DNA of 64,000 nt from Sporosarcina pasteurii (GCF_041295575.1 NZ_CP160452.1:2108001-2172000); one strand, 5' to 3'; numbered from the stretch's first letter, positions 8,964 through 18,643 are shown. A program made the numbers and translations. Notes: generated by a model not told the origin, from the sequence alone.

Positions 8964-9710
8964 TTAGAGTTCGGTATCTTTACTTTCTAATTCAGCTAAA
9001 AGTTTTTTTTGATGCTCGGTTAATGGGGCTTCTTTCAACAAGTCTTTTCGTCTTTTATAGGTACGAATTAAAGCTTGTTCTTCTCGCCATTGTTCAATTT
9101 TTGCATGGTTTCCAGAAAGCAAAACTTCCGGAACTTCTAGACCTTTAAAATTCGCGGGGCGAGTATATTGAGGATGTTCTAATAAACCAGTTGAAAAAGA
9201 ATCTAGTACAGAGGACTCTGTATTGCCGAGTACATTCGGTAAAAGCCTGACAACACTATCAACAATGGCCATCGCTGCAATTTCTCCACCTGTTAAAACG
9301 AAGTCTCCAAGGGAGATTTCATCCGTCACAAGCTCTTCCCGAATTCGCTCGTCATACCCCTCGTAATGTCCACAAACAAATATTAAATGCTCTTCTTTTG
9401 CCAATTCCTCCGCTTTTCTTTGAGAAAAACGTTCTCCTTGCGGACATAATAAAATAACGCGTGGTTTGGCTGTTACTTCCTCCGTAACAGCTTCTACCGC
9501 TGCAAATAACGGTTCAGGTTTCAATACCATTCCTGCCCCGCCGCCGTACGGATAATCATCCACTTTACGATGTTTATTCTCTGAGTAGTCCCTGAAATCT
9601 GTAACACCAAACTCGACCGCTTCTTTTTCTTGCGCTTTTTTCATGATCGAGGAATGTAAAACTCCTTCAAACATTTCCGGAAACAAACTAAGAATATCTA
9701 TTTTCATCAT
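8964..9710 (-). CDS. trmD: tRNA (guanine-N1-)-methyltransferase
   Basis: Makes m1G37 in tRNAs, which prevents +1 frameshifting. It has 248 residues. The SPOUT-fold deep trefoil knot is seen in [11 protein letters not shown] (about 87-97), [13 protein letters not shown] (about 111-123) and the [12 protein letters not shown] segment (about 132-143) that binds S-adenosylmethionine. Its start overlaps the rimM stop by 4 bp. The pair rimM-trmD is conserved across bacteria. No convincing terminator follows. Confidence 0.98.
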   Translation of the reverse strand: MMKIDILSLFPEMFEGVLHSSIMKKAQEKEAVEFGVTDFRDYSENKHRKVDDYPYGGGAGMVLKPEPLFAAVEAVTEEVTAKPRVILLCPQGERFSQRKAEELAKEEHLIFVCGHYEGYDERIREELVTDEISLGDFVLTGGEIAAMAIVDSVVRLLPNVLGNTESSVLDSFSTGLLEHPQYTRPANFKGLEVPEVLLSGNHAKIEQWREEQALIRTYKRRKDLLKEAPLTEHQKKLLAELESKDTEL

Positions 9711-10225
9711 GATAACAATCCTTCAAGGGGATCAATCACAATTTTTTTATTGTCGATATCGACCTCTTTGACAACGTCCTCAATGTATGGAATATAATGT
9801 GTCTTTCCAGTTTCAGGCTTCACACTCCAAACATCATTAGCCCCCGTAGAAATGATCTCGGTAACTTTTCCAATTTCTCTACCTTCAAGATCAACTACAT
9901 TGCAACCGATGATTTCATGATAATAAAATTCATGCTCATCTAACTCCCCAAGATGCTCTTCTGACACTTTTAAGATACCATCGCGGTACTTTTCTACATC
10001 GTTGATATTTGAATGGTTTTCAAACGTTAGTAAATCGAAATTTTTATGTTTTCGATGTGTTGCTACAGTTAAGTGGATAGGTTGTTTACTTTTAGGTAAG
10101 AAAAGCCCTAATTTACTTCCAATTGCATATCGCTCTTCAGGAAAATCTGTACGGGACATTACACGGACCTCTCCGCGAACACCATGCGTGTTGACAATCT
10201 TTCCTACGTTATACCAGTTCATCAT
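9707..10225 (-). CDS. rimM: 16S rRNA processing protein RimM
   Basis: 30S assembly factor that acts on the 16S 3' domain and binds S19. It has 172 residues. The N-terminal domain begins [19 protein letters not shown], the usual RimM signature, and the C-terminal PRC-barrel spans about residues 95-170 ([17 protein letters not shown]). Two adjacent ATGs (10225, 10222) are possible behind an AAGGAAGG site. In B. subtilis it follows ylqC/ylqD. Here a terminator and a 190-bp repeat separate it from khpA, and no ylqD homologue is present. Confidence 0.97.
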   Translation of the reverse strand: MMNWYNVGKIVNTHGVRGEVRVMSRTDFPEERYAIGSKLGLFLPKSKQPIHLTVATHRKHKNFDLLTFENHSNINDVEKYRDGILKVSEEHLGELDEHEFYYHEIIGCNVVDLEGREIGKVTEIISTGANDVWSVKPETGKTHYIPYIEDVVKEVDIDNKKIVIDPLEGLLS

Positions 10226-10240
10226 TTACACCTTCCTTAT

Positions 10241-10385
10241 ATCAATTACGCCTCGGCGTAATTGCGTCGGGATTTTGAATTGAGGCCAACACGATGTTGG
10301 TCATGCAACCGTTGCCGCAGGACGCGGCGCTCTTAGGTTGCCTTCCTTAACTCCTTTCAAAATCCCTGACATCCGCCGGAGGCTT
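10241..10385. repeat. Structured intergenic repeat before rimM
   Basis: A non-coding block with nested inverted repeats (plus-strand reading): CAATTACGCC/GGCGTAATTG (10 bp, 2-nt loop), then an outer stem GGGATTTTGA/TCAAAATCCC enclosing CCAACA/TGTTGG and GCAACC/GGTTGC, the latter enclosing GCCGC/GCGGC. The composition is much more GC-rich than neighbouring intergenic DNA. It looks like a dispersed, folded repeat of the kind scattered through Planococcaceae genomes; that attribution is from memory, not from a search. Confidence 0.75.
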
Positions 10386-10429
10386 AACTTGAATCAGCAG
10401 GGAGTTCAAACTCCCTGCTGATTCAAGTT
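10386..10429. repeat. 21-bp perfect palindrome next to the rimM repeat
   Basis: The arms at 10386-10406 and 10409-10429 are perfect reverse complements (21 bp, starting AACTTGAATCAGCAGGGAG) with only 2 nt between them. It abuts the structured repeat and probably forms one end of the same element. It lies between the khpA terminator and rimM and could also act as a transcription barrier. Confidence 0.85.
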
Positions 10430-10450
10430 AAACTGTTAAATAAATTTTAA

Positions 10451-10480
10451 AAAGGAAGGAACCTTAAGCTCCTTCCTTTT
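10451..10480 (-). terminator. Rho-independent terminator after khpA
   Basis: AAAGGAAGGA pairs with TCCTTCCTTT around a short loop, with flanking A and T runs on both sides so it may work in both directions. It lies 6 bp past the khpA stop and ends the rpsP-khpA unit. Confidence 0.8.
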
Positions 10481-10485
10481 CAATA

Positions 10486-10719
10486 TCAATCTATAATATC
10501 GACAAAAACTCTTTTTCCGTGGTGACTGCCTGCTGCTGAATAAACAATCGTGCGGATTGCTTTCGCAACGCGTCCTTGCTTTCCGATTACTTTACCCATA
10601 TCTTCGGCATTAACGGAAAGTTTATACGTAACTCTGCTTTCCCGTTCATCCATCGTTATCTGAACGTCGTCAGGATAATCGACTAATGGTTTAACAATCG
10701 TTTCAATCAGCTGCTTCAT
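10486..10719 (-). CDS. khpA: KH-domain RNA-binding protein KhpA (YlqC)
   Basis: Small single-KH RNA-binding protein that in Firmicutes pairs with KhpB/EloR and affects cell elongation and small-RNA function. It has 77 residues. The KH core GKVIGKQGRVAKAIRTIV (about residues 42-59) includes the GxxG loop GKQG. The gene is 15 bp downstream of rpsP, as in B. subtilis (rpsP-ylqC), and is followed by a terminator. Confidence 0.95.
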   Translation of the reverse strand: MKQLIETIVKPLVDYPDDVQITMDERESRVTYKLSVNAEDMGKVIGKQGRVAKAIRTIVYSAAGSHHGKRVFVDIID

Positions 10720-10734
10720 GTCTACCCCTCCTGA

Positions 10735-11007
10735 TTATTTACCATGTTTAGCATTATGGAATTTTTCCATGATGCCTTGGTCAGAAAACAGGTTGCGCAC
10801 TGTGTCAGATGGTTGTGCACCGTTCTGTAGCCACTTTAGCGCTAGCTCTTCATCGATTTTTAACTCTACCGGGCTTGTAAGTGGATTGTACGTTCCAACT
10901 GTCTCGATTTGACGACCGTCACGTGGTGAACGTGAATCTGCTACTACAATACGATAGAAAGGAGTTTTCTTAGCTCCCATACGTTTTAAACGAATTTTAA
11001 CTGCCAT
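10735..11007 (-). CDS. rpsP: Small-subunit ribosomal protein S16
   Basis: S16 binds 16S rRNA early in 30S assembly. It has 90 residues, beginning [20 protein letters not shown], which is diagnostic. The ribosome site CGGAGGTG precedes the ATG. A good sigma-A promoter lies at 11046-11074, after ffh, so rpsP-khpA forms its own unit. Confidence 0.98.
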   Translation of the reverse strand: MAVKIRLKRMGAKKTPFYRIVVADSRSPRDGRQIETVGTYNPLTSPVELKIDEELALKWLQNGAQPSDTVRNLFSDQGIMEKFHNAKHGK

Positions 11008-11045
11008 TTTTTATTGCACCTCCGAATAGTTTCACACAAGAACTT

Positions 11046-11074
11046 ATATTAACAAGCTTTTTTGTGTTTGTAAA
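11046..11074 (-). promoter_or_regulatory. Sigma-A promoter for rpsP-khpA
   Basis: On the minus strand, TTTACA (-35, 11069-11074) and TAATAT (-10, 11046-11051) are spaced exactly 17 nt, about 40 bp ahead of the rpsP start. Confidence 0.65.
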
Positions 11075-11119
11075 GTGTTTTCTCTTAACACCTTAAAATT
11101 ATTTTCAAATCATCGTTTC

Positions 11120-12475
11120 TCACCTAAAAAAAGAGTCGAGACCAGGCATTTTCATACGTTTATTTCCTTTTTGTTGCATATTTGTCATCTGTTTAACCAT
11201 TTTCTTCATATCGTTAAACTGTTTTAACAAACGGTTTACTTCTTGAATAGATGTACCCGATCCTTTTGCAATACGTCTACGTCTGTTTGCATTAATAATT
11301 TCGGGTGTAGTACGTTCCGCAGGCGTCATCGATTGGATAACTGCCTCAACGCGTCCCATCTGCTTCTCATCTACTTGAGCATTTTCCAAGCCTTTGATTT
11401 TATTGGCACCTGGCATCATTTTCAATAACTCATCAAGCGGACCCATTTTTTTCACTTGTTGTAATTGGTCTAAGAAATCATCAAGCGTAAAGGTCTGGGT
11501 ACGGAATTTCTCTTCCATTTCCTTCGCTTTTTCTTCATCCACATTTGCTTGGGCTTTTTCAATAAGTGACATAACATCACCCATCCCAAGGATTCTCGAA
11601 GCCATTCTTTCTGGGTGGAATGGTTCAAGGGCATCCATGTGTTCACCAACCCCGACAAATTTAATCGGTTTCTCTGTTACAGAACGGATTGAAAGCGCAG
11701 CTCCACCTCTTGTATCACCATCAAGTTTCGTTAACACAACACCAGAAATTCCAACTGTCTCATTGAAGTTTTGCGCTACGTTGACAGCATCTTGCCCCGT
11801 CATTGCATCGACAACAAGAAAGACTTCATCAGGAGTGGCCAGTTCTTGGATATCTTTAAGTTCTTGCATTAATGTTTCGTCAACATGCAATCTACCTGCT
11901 GTATCGACAATGACAACATCATGATGTTCTTTTTCTGCCTGTTCCAACGCTTGCCTTACAATGTCCACAGGCGAAATATCCGTTCCCAGCGAGAACACTG
12001 GTATCGTTAATTGTTTGCCAAGTGTTTCTAATTGCTGAATTGCGGCCGGTCGATAAACGTCTGCTGCAACAAGGAGCGGCTTTTTATTATGACGTTTACG
12101 TAATAATGCAGCAAGCTTTCCGGTAGTTGTCGTCTTACCGGCACCTTGTAAACCGACCATCATAATAACGGTTGGTGCTTTTCTAGCGAATTGGATTGGC
12201 TCTTGTTCGCCACCCATTAAATTCGTTAATTCATCTTGAACAATTTTTACAACTTGCTGTCCAGGCGTTAAGCTTTTTAACACATCTTGCCCAACAGCCT
12301 TTTCACTTACTTTTTTTACGAATTCACGAACGACCTTTAAGTTAACGTCCGCTTCAATAAGTGCAAAACGAACTTCACGCATCATCTCTTTAACGTCTGC
12401 TTCGTTGACTTTCCCTTTGCCCCTAATTTTTTGGAGCGTTCCTTGTAGCCTCTCAGCTAATCCTTCAAATGCCAT
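11120..12475 (-). CDS. ffh: Signal recognition particle protein Ffh
   Basis: SRP54-type GTPase that binds 4.5S/6S RNA and signal sequences and delivers ribosomes to FtsY. It has 451 residues. The N domain covers about 1-85. The G domain has GLQGAGKTTTTGKLA (about 108-122), DTAGRLHVDE (about 191-200) and TKLDGDTRGGAAL (about 247-259). The Met-rich M domain (about 300-451) ends in KKMVKQMTNMQQKGNKRMK. The gene lies 11 bp after ylxM, in the conserved ftsY-ylxM-ffh order. Confidence 0.99.
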   Translation of the reverse strand: MAFEGLAERLQGTLQKIRGKGKVNEADVKEMMREVRFALIEADVNLKVVREFVKKVSEKAVGQDVLKSLTPGQQVVKIVQDELTNLMGGEQEPIQFARKAPTVIMMVGLQGAGKTTTTGKLAALLRKRHNKKPLLVAADVYRPAAIQQLETLGKQLTIPVFSLGTDISPVDIVRQALEQAEKEHHDVVIVDTAGRLHVDETLMQELKDIQELATPDEVFLVVDAMTGQDAVNVAQNFNETVGISGVVLTKLDGDTRGGAALSIRSVTEKPIKFVGVGEHMDALEPFHPERMASRILGMGDVMSLIEKAQANVDEEKAKEMEEKFRTQTFTLDDFLDQLQQVKKMGPLDELLKMMPGANKIKGLENAQVDEKQMGRVEAVIQSMTPAERTTPEIINANRRRRIAKGSGTSIQEVNRLLKQFNDMKKMVKQMTNMQQKGNKRMKMPGLDSFFR

Positions 12476-12486
12476 GGCGACGCCTC

Positions 12487-12822
12487 CTACTCATGATCTT
12501 TTAATGCGTCCAATAAACGCTTTATCTCTTCTGATTGAGCTGATTCATCTACTAACATTTTCTCCATCTTTTCAATGATTTCTAATCGCCTTTGAAATTT
12601 GGAAAACAAATTTAATTTTTGTTCATAGTCTTCTAACATTGCTTCCGTCCGTCGAACATTATCATACACCGCTTGTCTAGATACATTGTGCTCATCAGCT
12701 ATTTCCCCTAGTGACAAGTCTTCCAGATAATATAATTTCATATATGTTCTCTGCTTATCTGTCAAAAGTGATTGATAAAAATCAAAAAGGAAGTTAACAC
12801 GTGTCGTTTTTACGAGCGACAT
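12487..12822 (-). CDS. ylxM: YlxM/p13-like DNA-binding protein, SRP regulator
   Basis: Helix-turn-helix protein that in streptococci and bacilli modulates SRP activity. It has 111 residues from the ATG at 12822, which has GAGGTGG about 5 nt upstream; the GTG three codons earlier overlaps that site. The sigma-70 region 4-like helix-turn-helix is [20 protein letters not shown] (about 38-57). The C-terminus is a charged coiled helix. It is co-transcribed with ffh. Confidence 0.92.
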   Translation of the reverse strand: MSLVKTTRVNFLFDFYQSLLTDKQRTYMKLYYLEDLSLGEIADEHNVSRQAVYDNVRRTEAMLEDYEQKLNLFSKFQRRLEIIEKMEKMLVDESAQSEEIKRLLDALKDHE

Positions 12823-12889
12823 TTTTGCCACCTCAACTTTTTATTCCAACGTAAAGCATAGTATGAACTCTTCATGCTGTCAAGCTATT

Positions 12890-13891
12890 TTACTTGTCTT
12901 CTTCCTCAACCTCTTGTTCGAGCCCTTCAGCAAATAATCCATAGACATACTTCTCTGGATCAAACGGTTGTAAGTCATCGACACCTTCGCCAAGGCCGAC
13001 AAACTTCACTGGAATATTTAACTTATTTTTGATTGCTAAGACAATTCCACCTTTTGCTGTACCGTCAAGTTTCGTTAACACAATCCCTGATACATTAGTT
13101 GCCTCTTGGAATGTTTGTGCTTGAACAAGTGCATTTTGGCCTGTCGTTGCATCTAGCGCAAGCAATACTTCATGGGGAGCCCCAGGAACTTCACGATCGA
13201 TGACACGATGCACTTTTTCCAACTCATTCATCAAGTTCACCTTATTTTGAAGTCGGCCTGCCGTATCACAAATTAAAATATCAACGTTTCGATTTTTGGC
13301 TGCACGAATTGCATCGTACATAACTGCCGCCGGGTCTGAGCCTTCAGATTGGCGAATGACTTCTACCCCTGTTCGCTCACCCCATACGACTAATTGATCG
13401 ATTGCCCCCGCACGGAACGTATCTCCAGCTGCTAACATGACAGATTTACCTTCTGCTTTAAAACGAGAAGCTAGCTTTCCAATCGTCGTAGTTTTCCCAA
13501 CACCATTTACACCGACCATTAAGATGACGGATAATCCTTCCTCTTGTAAATTGAGCTCTCCATTGCTCTCCTCACCCGCTTTATAAATCTCTACAAGTTT
13601 TTGAGAAATAACAGATTGGATGCCCTCCGTATTTTTGATGTTTTTCCTTTGCACTTCAAGTTTTAATTCATCAATAAGTTCCATAACTGTTTCAAATCCA
13701 ACGTCTGCTTGTAAAAGTAGATCCTCGAGTTCTTCAAAAAACTCTTCATCCACTTCCCTAAACCGAGCGACAAGATCATTAACTTTAGATGTAAACTGGT
13801 CGCGTGTTTTCGTCAGTCCTTCTTTAAACTTTTCAGTAACTGCTTCGTTCGTTCCAGTAATCTTTTCTTTTAACCTTCTAAAAAATGACAT
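12890..13891 (-). CDS. ftsY: SRP receptor GTPase FtsY
   Basis: Membrane-associated receptor for the signal recognition particle. It has 333 residues, with the short N-terminal A region typical of Gram-positives. NG domain motifs: GVNGVGKTTTIGKLA (about 126-140), DTAGRLQNK (about 208-216), TKLDGTAKGG (about 272-281), and the C-terminal GLGEGVDDLQPFDP closing motif. It follows smc by 21 bp (rnc-smc-ftsY, as in B. subtilis). Confidence 0.98.
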   Translation of the reverse strand: MSFFRRLKEKITGTNEAVTEKFKEGLTKTRDQFTSKVNDLVARFREVDEEFFEELEDLLLQADVGFETVMELIDELKLEVQRKNIKNTEGIQSVISQKLVEIYKAGEESNGELNLQEEGLSVILMVGVNGVGKTTTIGKLASRFKAEGKSVMLAAGDTFRAGAIDQLVVWGERTGVEVIRQSEGSDPAAVMYDAIRAAKNRNVDILICDTAGRLQNKVNLMNELEKVHRVIDREVPGAPHEVLLALDATTGQNALVQAQTFQEATNVSGIVLTKLDGTAKGGIVLAIKNKLNIPVKFVGLGEGVDDLQPFDPEKYVYGLFAEGLEQEVEEEDK

Positions 13892-13912
13892 TTTCTAACC
13901 CCTCTCTTCTGA

Positions 13913-16900
13913 TTACATCATCACTTCTTCGGGTACTTCCGATAATTTAACGGAAATTAGTTTGGAAACGCCTGATTCTTGCATTGTAATTCCATATAAA
14001 ACATCTGCGCCTTCCATTGTACCTTTCCTATGCGTGATGACAATAAACTGCGTCTTATCTGAGAACTTTTTTAAATAGTTGCTATATCTAATGACATTCG
14101 CTTCATCAAGTGCGGCTTCAACCTCATCTAATATACAAAACGGCACAGGACGCACTTCTATGATGGAAAATAGTAGCGAAATCGCTGTAAGCGCCCTTTC
14201 TCCGCCAGATAAAAGACTTAAGTTTTGCATCTTTTTGCCTGGCGGTCTAGCAACGATATCAATACCCGTATGCAGTAAATCAGTCGGATCTGTAAGAATC
14301 AGGTCAGCATTTCCGCCTCCGAACATTTCTTTAAACACATGTCTAAATTGATTTTGCACGGCATCGAATGTTGCTGAAAAACGGATACTCATCTCATGAT
14401 CCATTTCCGACATCGCTTCTTGCAAAGTCTCTTTCGCCTCTAATAAATCATTACGCTGTGCAGTTAAAAACTGATGACGTTCAGACACTTCTTCATACTC
14501 TTGCACTGCGCTTGGATTAATGGGGCCTATACTTTTAACTTCTTGCTTTAATCTAGCCAATTGATTGCGTTTCTCTTGTTCATCAAAGTCTAAACTTAAT
14601 TCATCGTCTGGTCGTAACCCGTATTCATGAAGCAATTTTTGAGTAATCGTTTCATAAGTCACTTCAAGTCGGGATAACTCAATGGTTTGTTCATGAAGTG
14701 TCGCATTTAGTTTCTCTGCATGATCGCGCAGTTGGCGTAAATGTGTTTCTTGATGATTTTTTTGAACGACAATTTCTGAACGACTTTTTCTCACTTCAGC
14801 AATCGATTTTTCAATTTGTTGTTTATCTTTTGCTGAACGCTCAATTTGTGCGGCTATCTCTTCAGCTGTTACATGTTCTCGCTCTTCATCTGTTAAGTAT
14901 TCTAACTCTTGTTGTAACAAGTTCATTTTATCAATCGAAGCCTGATTGGACGCTTCCATATCTGTTATCGCTCTGTTTTGGTAGGAAAGTTGTTCACGTA
15001 AAATTGCCGCTCGCTCCCGGAGTTCTGTTAACTGGGCCGTAAGTGCGGCTTCTTCATTTCGCCAATCTCTAGCAAGACGTTCTAGCTTTGTAATTTCTGC
15101 TTGTAACGATTCAAGCGTCTTTTTTAACGTTGCATGAGCTGTTTCCAGTTCATTTTTCTTGTCCATTAATTCCGAACCAGCTGTTTCAGCTCCAATTCGA
15201 CCAATCTCAACTGCTTCTAATTCGCTTTTAACAGTATGTATGGCCATATCGCATTCACGGACATCTGCTTCGGCAGTGGCCATTTCTAGTTGTAAAGCTT
15301 CAGATTGTTTGCGGAAATGCTCTACGTTCTGCATATACTCAGCGACTTTCAATTTCGTGTCACTAATCGATTTGTTCCCTCTTTCAATAGAGGCAGACAT
15401 TTGCTCAACTTGTTTTGTTAACGTTTCAAGTTCAGCCCTTCTAGAAAATACTGAGGAACGACCTTGAGCGCCACCACCCGTGAGCGATCCACCCGCATTC
15501 ACAATATCGCCATCTAAAGTTACAACACGGTAACGATAATTTAAAGCCTTAGCAATCGCGGAAGCTCCGGCGAGGGATGAAGCAACAAGAACATTTCCTA
15601 GTAAATTTTCAGCAATGATTTTATAAGTCGGTTCGACGCGAATGAGTCCATCAGCAATCCCGACAAATTCTGGATGTTGGGCTATCGTTTGGATAGTAGA
15701 TTGTTGGATTTTTCGAGAACGCATCACATCTAACGGAAGAAATGTCGCTCTTCCTTTGTTTTGTGTTTTTAAATAACCAATTGCTTTTCTAGCATTCACT
15801 TCGGAAGAGGTTACGATATGCTGCATAGCTCCACCGAGTGCTGTTTCAACCGCTTTAACATAATCATTTTCAACAGTGATTAGTTCGGCTACAGCACCTT
15901 CTATACCGACTAATTTTCCAGCTTCACGTGCGACAAGTACTTCTTTTACACCTGAATAAAACCCTGAGAAATCCGCCTCTAAGCTTTGCAACGCACGTAA
16001 ACGGCCTTGCATTTCATGTTGTTTATTATGAGCTTTTTGAAGTAGCTCTTGTTTACTTCTTAAATCATCTTCATGCTTTTTTAATTCAATTGCATCGTTT
16101 GTATAGTTTTTTGATGCTTCTTTTGCTGATTTCTTTATACGGTCTAATGCTTGTACTTTAAGTTTCTTATCCGCATTTAACGCTTCTAATCTATTTCTTA
16201 AGGATACCGTCTGCTCATTAATTTTCTGAGAAGATGTTTTTTCCCCCAATAGACGTTCCTCGATATGCTTTAGTTCATTTCGAATGGTCGCTTCTTCATT
16301 AAGTCCGTCAATATAAGATGACTTTAACTCTTCAATCTCATGCTCAGTTTCTTTAACAGAGCGAGTCAACATTTGAGATGTGTCTTTTATCTCCGCTTTT
16401 ACTTCTTCATATTCTTTATTTAGGACAGTTACATTATTATAGGATTCTTTTATTTTTTCTTCTAAATCCGCCTGTTCAGCTTTTGCGCTCGTAAATTCAG
16501 TCTGCACCCGTTCGATTTGTAAACTAGCATTTCGTTCCTTCTCGACGGATAAGAGACGCCTACCTTCCCACTTTTCAGTTTCTGCGCTTACTTGGACAAG
16601 TTTTTGTTGCAATGATTCAAATTTTTCCTCTTGCTGATCCAGTAGCTTTTTTATCGCGGAAGATTCAACTTCATTTTTTTCTATCGCCTCAGCTAATACT
16701 TCTTTTTCCGCACGTTGTTTTTCTACGGCTATCAACTTTTCTCGCAATTTTTCATGTAACTTTCTGGCATCGTAATTGAGTAGTAATATATCCGCTTCTC
16801 GAACATCTCCAGAGATTTCCGCGTGCTTTTTAGCCGCTTCAGCCTGTTCTTTAAGCGGCTCTATTCTAATATCAAGTTCTTTTAATATATCAAGCACGCG

Positions 16901-17467
16901 GTCGAGATTATCTGATGTCTCAAACAGTTTATGTTCTGCTTTACGTTTCCTTGTTCTATATTTTAATACGCCTGCAGCTTCATCAAAAATATTTCTGCGA
17001 TCTTCCGGACGGCTATTTAAGATTTCATCGACGCGTCCTTGAGAAATAATCGAAAATGCTTCTTTCCCAAGTCCAGAATCCATAAATACATCCGTAATGT
17101 CTTTTAATCTGCATTGCTGCCTATTTAATAAATAAATACTTTCACCAGAGCGAAAGACACGTCGCGTAACGCTAATTTCAGTGTAATCTAGGGGAAACAA
17201 ACCTTTACTATTATCAAGAATTAACGTGACTTCTGCAAAGTTAAGTGGCTTTCTAGAATCACTCCCCGCAAAAATCACATCTTCCATCTTGGCACCACGT
17301 AAAGATTTCGCCGATTGTTCGCCTAATACCCAACGGATCGCATCGGTAATATTACTTTTTCCACTACCATTGGGTCCGACGACAGCTGTAACGCCTGGCA
17401 CGAAATCTACACCTATACGTTCTGCAAATGATTTGAACCCTATTATTTCAAGCCTTTTTAAAAACAT
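13913..17467 (-). CDS. smc: Chromosome segregation ATPase SMC
   Basis: Core of the SMC-ScpA-ScpB condensin. It has 1184 residues, close to the B. subtilis protein. The N-terminal ATPase half has GPNGSGKSN (about 32-40). Two long coiled coils (about 170-500 and 670-1000) flank the hinge, visible as GVEGAVAELI then GGSLTGGGAQGRS near its end. The C-terminal half has the signature LSGGERALTA (about 1090) and Walker B FCILDEVEAALDE. It begins 21 bp after rnc. Confidence 0.99.
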   Translation of the reverse strand: MFLKRLEIIGFKSFAERIGVDFVPGVTAVVGPNGSGKSNITDAIRWVLGEQSAKSLRGAKMEDVIFAGSDSRKPLNFAEVTLILDNSKGLFPLDYTEISVTRRVFRSGESIYLLNRQQCRLKDITDVFMDSGLGKEAFSIISQGRVDEILNSRPEDRRNIFDEAAGVLKYRTRKRKAEHKLFETSDNLDRVLDILKELDIRIEPLKEQAEAAKKHAEISGDVREADILLLNYDARKLHEKLREKLIAVEKQRAEKEVLAEAIEKNEVESSAIKKLLDQQEEKFESLQQKLVQVSAETEKWEGRRLLSVEKERNASLQIERVQTEFTSAKAEQADLEEKIKESYNNVTVLNKEYEEVKAEIKDTSQMLTRSVKETEHEIEELKSSYIDGLNEEATIRNELKHIEERLLGEKTSSQKINEQTVSLRNRLEALNADKKLKVQALDRIKKSAKEASKNYTNDAIELKKHEDDLRSKQELLQKAHNKQHEMQGRLRALQSLEADFSGFYSGVKEVLVAREAGKLVGIEGAVAELITVENDYVKAVETALGGAMQHIVTSSEVNARKAIGYLKTQNKGRATFLPLDVMRSRKIQQSTIQTIAQHPEFVGIADGLIRVEPTYKIIAENLLGNVLVASSLAGASAIAKALNYRYRVVTLDGDIVNAGGSLTGGGAQGRSSVFSRRAELETLTKQVEQMSASIERGNKSISDTKLKVAEYMQNVEHFRKQSEALQLEMATAEADVRECDMAIHTVKSELEAVEIGRIGAETAGSELMDKKNELETAHATLKKTLESLQAEITKLERLARDWRNEEAALTAQLTELRERAAILREQLSYQNRAITDMEASNQASIDKMNLLQQELEYLTDEEREHVTAEEIAAQIERSAKDKQQIEKSIAEVRKSRSEIVVQKNHQETHLRQLRDHAEKLNATLHEQTIELSRLEVTYETITQKLLHEYGLRPDDELSLDFDEQEKRNQLARLKQEVKSIGPINPSAVQEYEEVSERHQFLTAQRNDLLEAKETLQEAMSEMDHEMSIRFSATFDAVQNQFRHVFKEMFGGGNADLILTDPTDLLHTGIDIVARPPGKKMQNLSLLSGGERALTAISLLFSIIEVRPVPFCILDEVEAALDEANVIRYSNYLKKFSDKTQFIVITHRKGTMEGADVLYGITMQESGVSKLISVKLSEVPEEVMM

Positions 17468-17488
17468 CTAAATCTTCTCCTCAACCTG

Positions 17489-18229
17489 CTAGCTCTTAAG
17501 TTCTGCAATTGCATGTCGGGCCGCTTCCTGCTCTGCTTCTTTCTTCGACCTACCTTTTCCGGTACCGAGTGTTTCTTCATCTAACTGTACAACAGTGATA
17601 AATACTTTTGCATGGGCAGGGCCCTTTTCCTCTACTACTTCATAATGAAGCTGTCCATTATTCGTTTGTTGGACAATTTCCTGTAACCGACTTTTATAAT
17701 CCATCACATGCGAAAAAGCACCGACACTTACTTTTGGAAATACTACTTTTTCAAGAAATGCGGTTACTGCTTCCATGCCTTGATCAGTGTATAGCGCACC
17801 GATGAAAGCTTCAAAAACATCTGCTAAGAGAGCCGGACGTGTTCTTCCACCTGTCTGTTCTTCCCCTTTACCTAAAAGAACATAACGACCAAATTCAAGT
17901 TCATTCGCAAAGGAAACAAGTGCTGGTTCACAAACAATTGCAGCCCTTAACTTTGTCAATTCACCTTCACTCATCGTAGGTTCAGTCGTATAAAGAAACT
18001 GGGAAACACCTAACTCTAACACTGCATCCCCTAAAAATTCAAGTCGCTCATTATCCGTATATTTTTTTCTTCGATGCTCATTCACATATGATGAATGCGT
18101 AAATGCATTGTATAAAAGTGACACTTCCTCAAATTGAATCGCAAGTTTTCGTTGCAATTCCTCAAAGTCTTTTCGAACTGTTTGTGGAAGGATCATTTTA
18201 GGATTCGTTGTTGTACGTTTACTTGTCAT
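17489..18229 (-). CDS. rnc: Ribonuclease III
   Basis: Double-strand RNA endonuclease that processes rRNA and other structured RNAs. It has 246 residues from the ATG at 18229. A longer reading upstream runs through the promoter and terminator and is rejected. The RNase III signature [14 protein letters not shown] (about 66-79) and the second metal-site region [11 protein letters not shown] are present. The C-terminal dsRNA-binding domain starts around 175 and ends [16 protein letters not shown]. The ribosome site is weak. It has its own candidate promoter after the acpP terminator. Confidence 0.97.
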   Translation of the reverse strand: MTSKRTTTNPKMILPQTVRKDFEELQRKLAIQFEEVSLLYNAFTHSSYVNEHRRKKYTDNERLEFLGDAVLELGVSQFLYTTEPTMSEGELTKLRAAIVCEPALVSFANELEFGRYVLLGKGEEQTGGRTRPALLADVFEAFIGALYTDQGMEAVTAFLEKVVFPKVSVGAFSHVMDYKSRLQEIVQQTNNGQLHYEVVEEKGPAHAKVFITVVQLDEETLGTGKGRSKKEAEQEAARHAIAELKS

Positions 18230-18264
18230 AAGAACGATTCTGCCTTTCCTACGTAATGTATATA

Positions 18265-18293
18265 ATTTTACCTTTTTCAACGACCAGTTGCAA
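18265..18293 (-). promoter_or_regulatory. Candidate sigma-A promoter for rnc-smc-ftsY
   Basis: On the minus strand, TTGCAA (-35, 18288-18293) and TAAAAT (-10, 18265-18270) are spaced 17 nt, just past the acpP terminator and about 35 bp ahead of the rnc start. Confidence 0.55.
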
Positions 18294-18302
18294 AGTAAAA
18301 AA

Positions 18303-18346
18303 GAGACGCTTCCATCCATTTCAAAGGAAAAGGATAAAAGCGCCTC
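18303..18346 (-). terminator. Rho-independent terminator ending the fapR operon (after acpP)
   Basis: A 15-bp stem (GAGGCGCTTTTATCC with GGATGGAAGCGTCTC, allowing G-T pairs) is followed on the minus strand by TTTTTT. It is about 25 bp past the acpP stop and separates lipid genes from rnc. Confidence 0.88.
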
Positions 18347-18369
18347 AGCTAAATTGCATTAGCTTCTAA

Positions 18370-18606
18370 TTAGTTCACTTTTGTTTCGATATATGAAACT
18401 GCATCGCCGACAGTTGCAATTTTCTCTGCATCATCATCAGAAATCTCCATATCGAACTCATCTTCTAATTCCATTACAAGCTCAACTACGTCTAGTGAAT
18501 CTGCACCGAGATCATCACGGAAAGATGCTTCTGCTTTAACTTCGCTTTCATCGACACCTAGACGGTCTACGATTACTTTAGTTACTCGTTCAGTTACTGT
18601 TGCCAA
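18370..18606 (-). CDS. acpP: Acyl carrier protein
   Basis: Carries the growing acyl chain on 4'-phosphopantetheine in fatty acid synthesis. It has 78 residues, with the attachment Ser in [14 protein letters not shown]. No ATG exists. A TTG at 18606 lies 6 nt after a strong GGGAGGTGA site, while the GTG at 18615 overlaps that site, so TTG is the likely start and gives the usual family length. It is the last gene of fapR-plsX-fabD-fabG-acpP. It is separated from fabG by a 200-bp gap that contains a palindromic repeat. Confidence 0.96.
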   Translation of the reverse strand: MATVTERVTKVIVDRLGVDESEVKAEASFRDDLGADSLDVVELVMELEDEFDMEISDDDAEKIATVGDAVSYIETKVN

Positions 18607-18643
18607 ATTTGTCACCTCCCCTCAATGATTAAGTAAAAGCGTA

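Noticed and set aside
8941..8966. Possible terminator after trmD (TTAAG/CTTAA hairpin with T-run)
   Set aside because: Only five base pairs with a mismatched loop; too weak to call.
11394..11924. 176-codon plus-strand open frame opposite ffh
   Set aside because: Antisense to the conserved G domain of Ffh, low-complexity Ser-rich product, no ribosome site.
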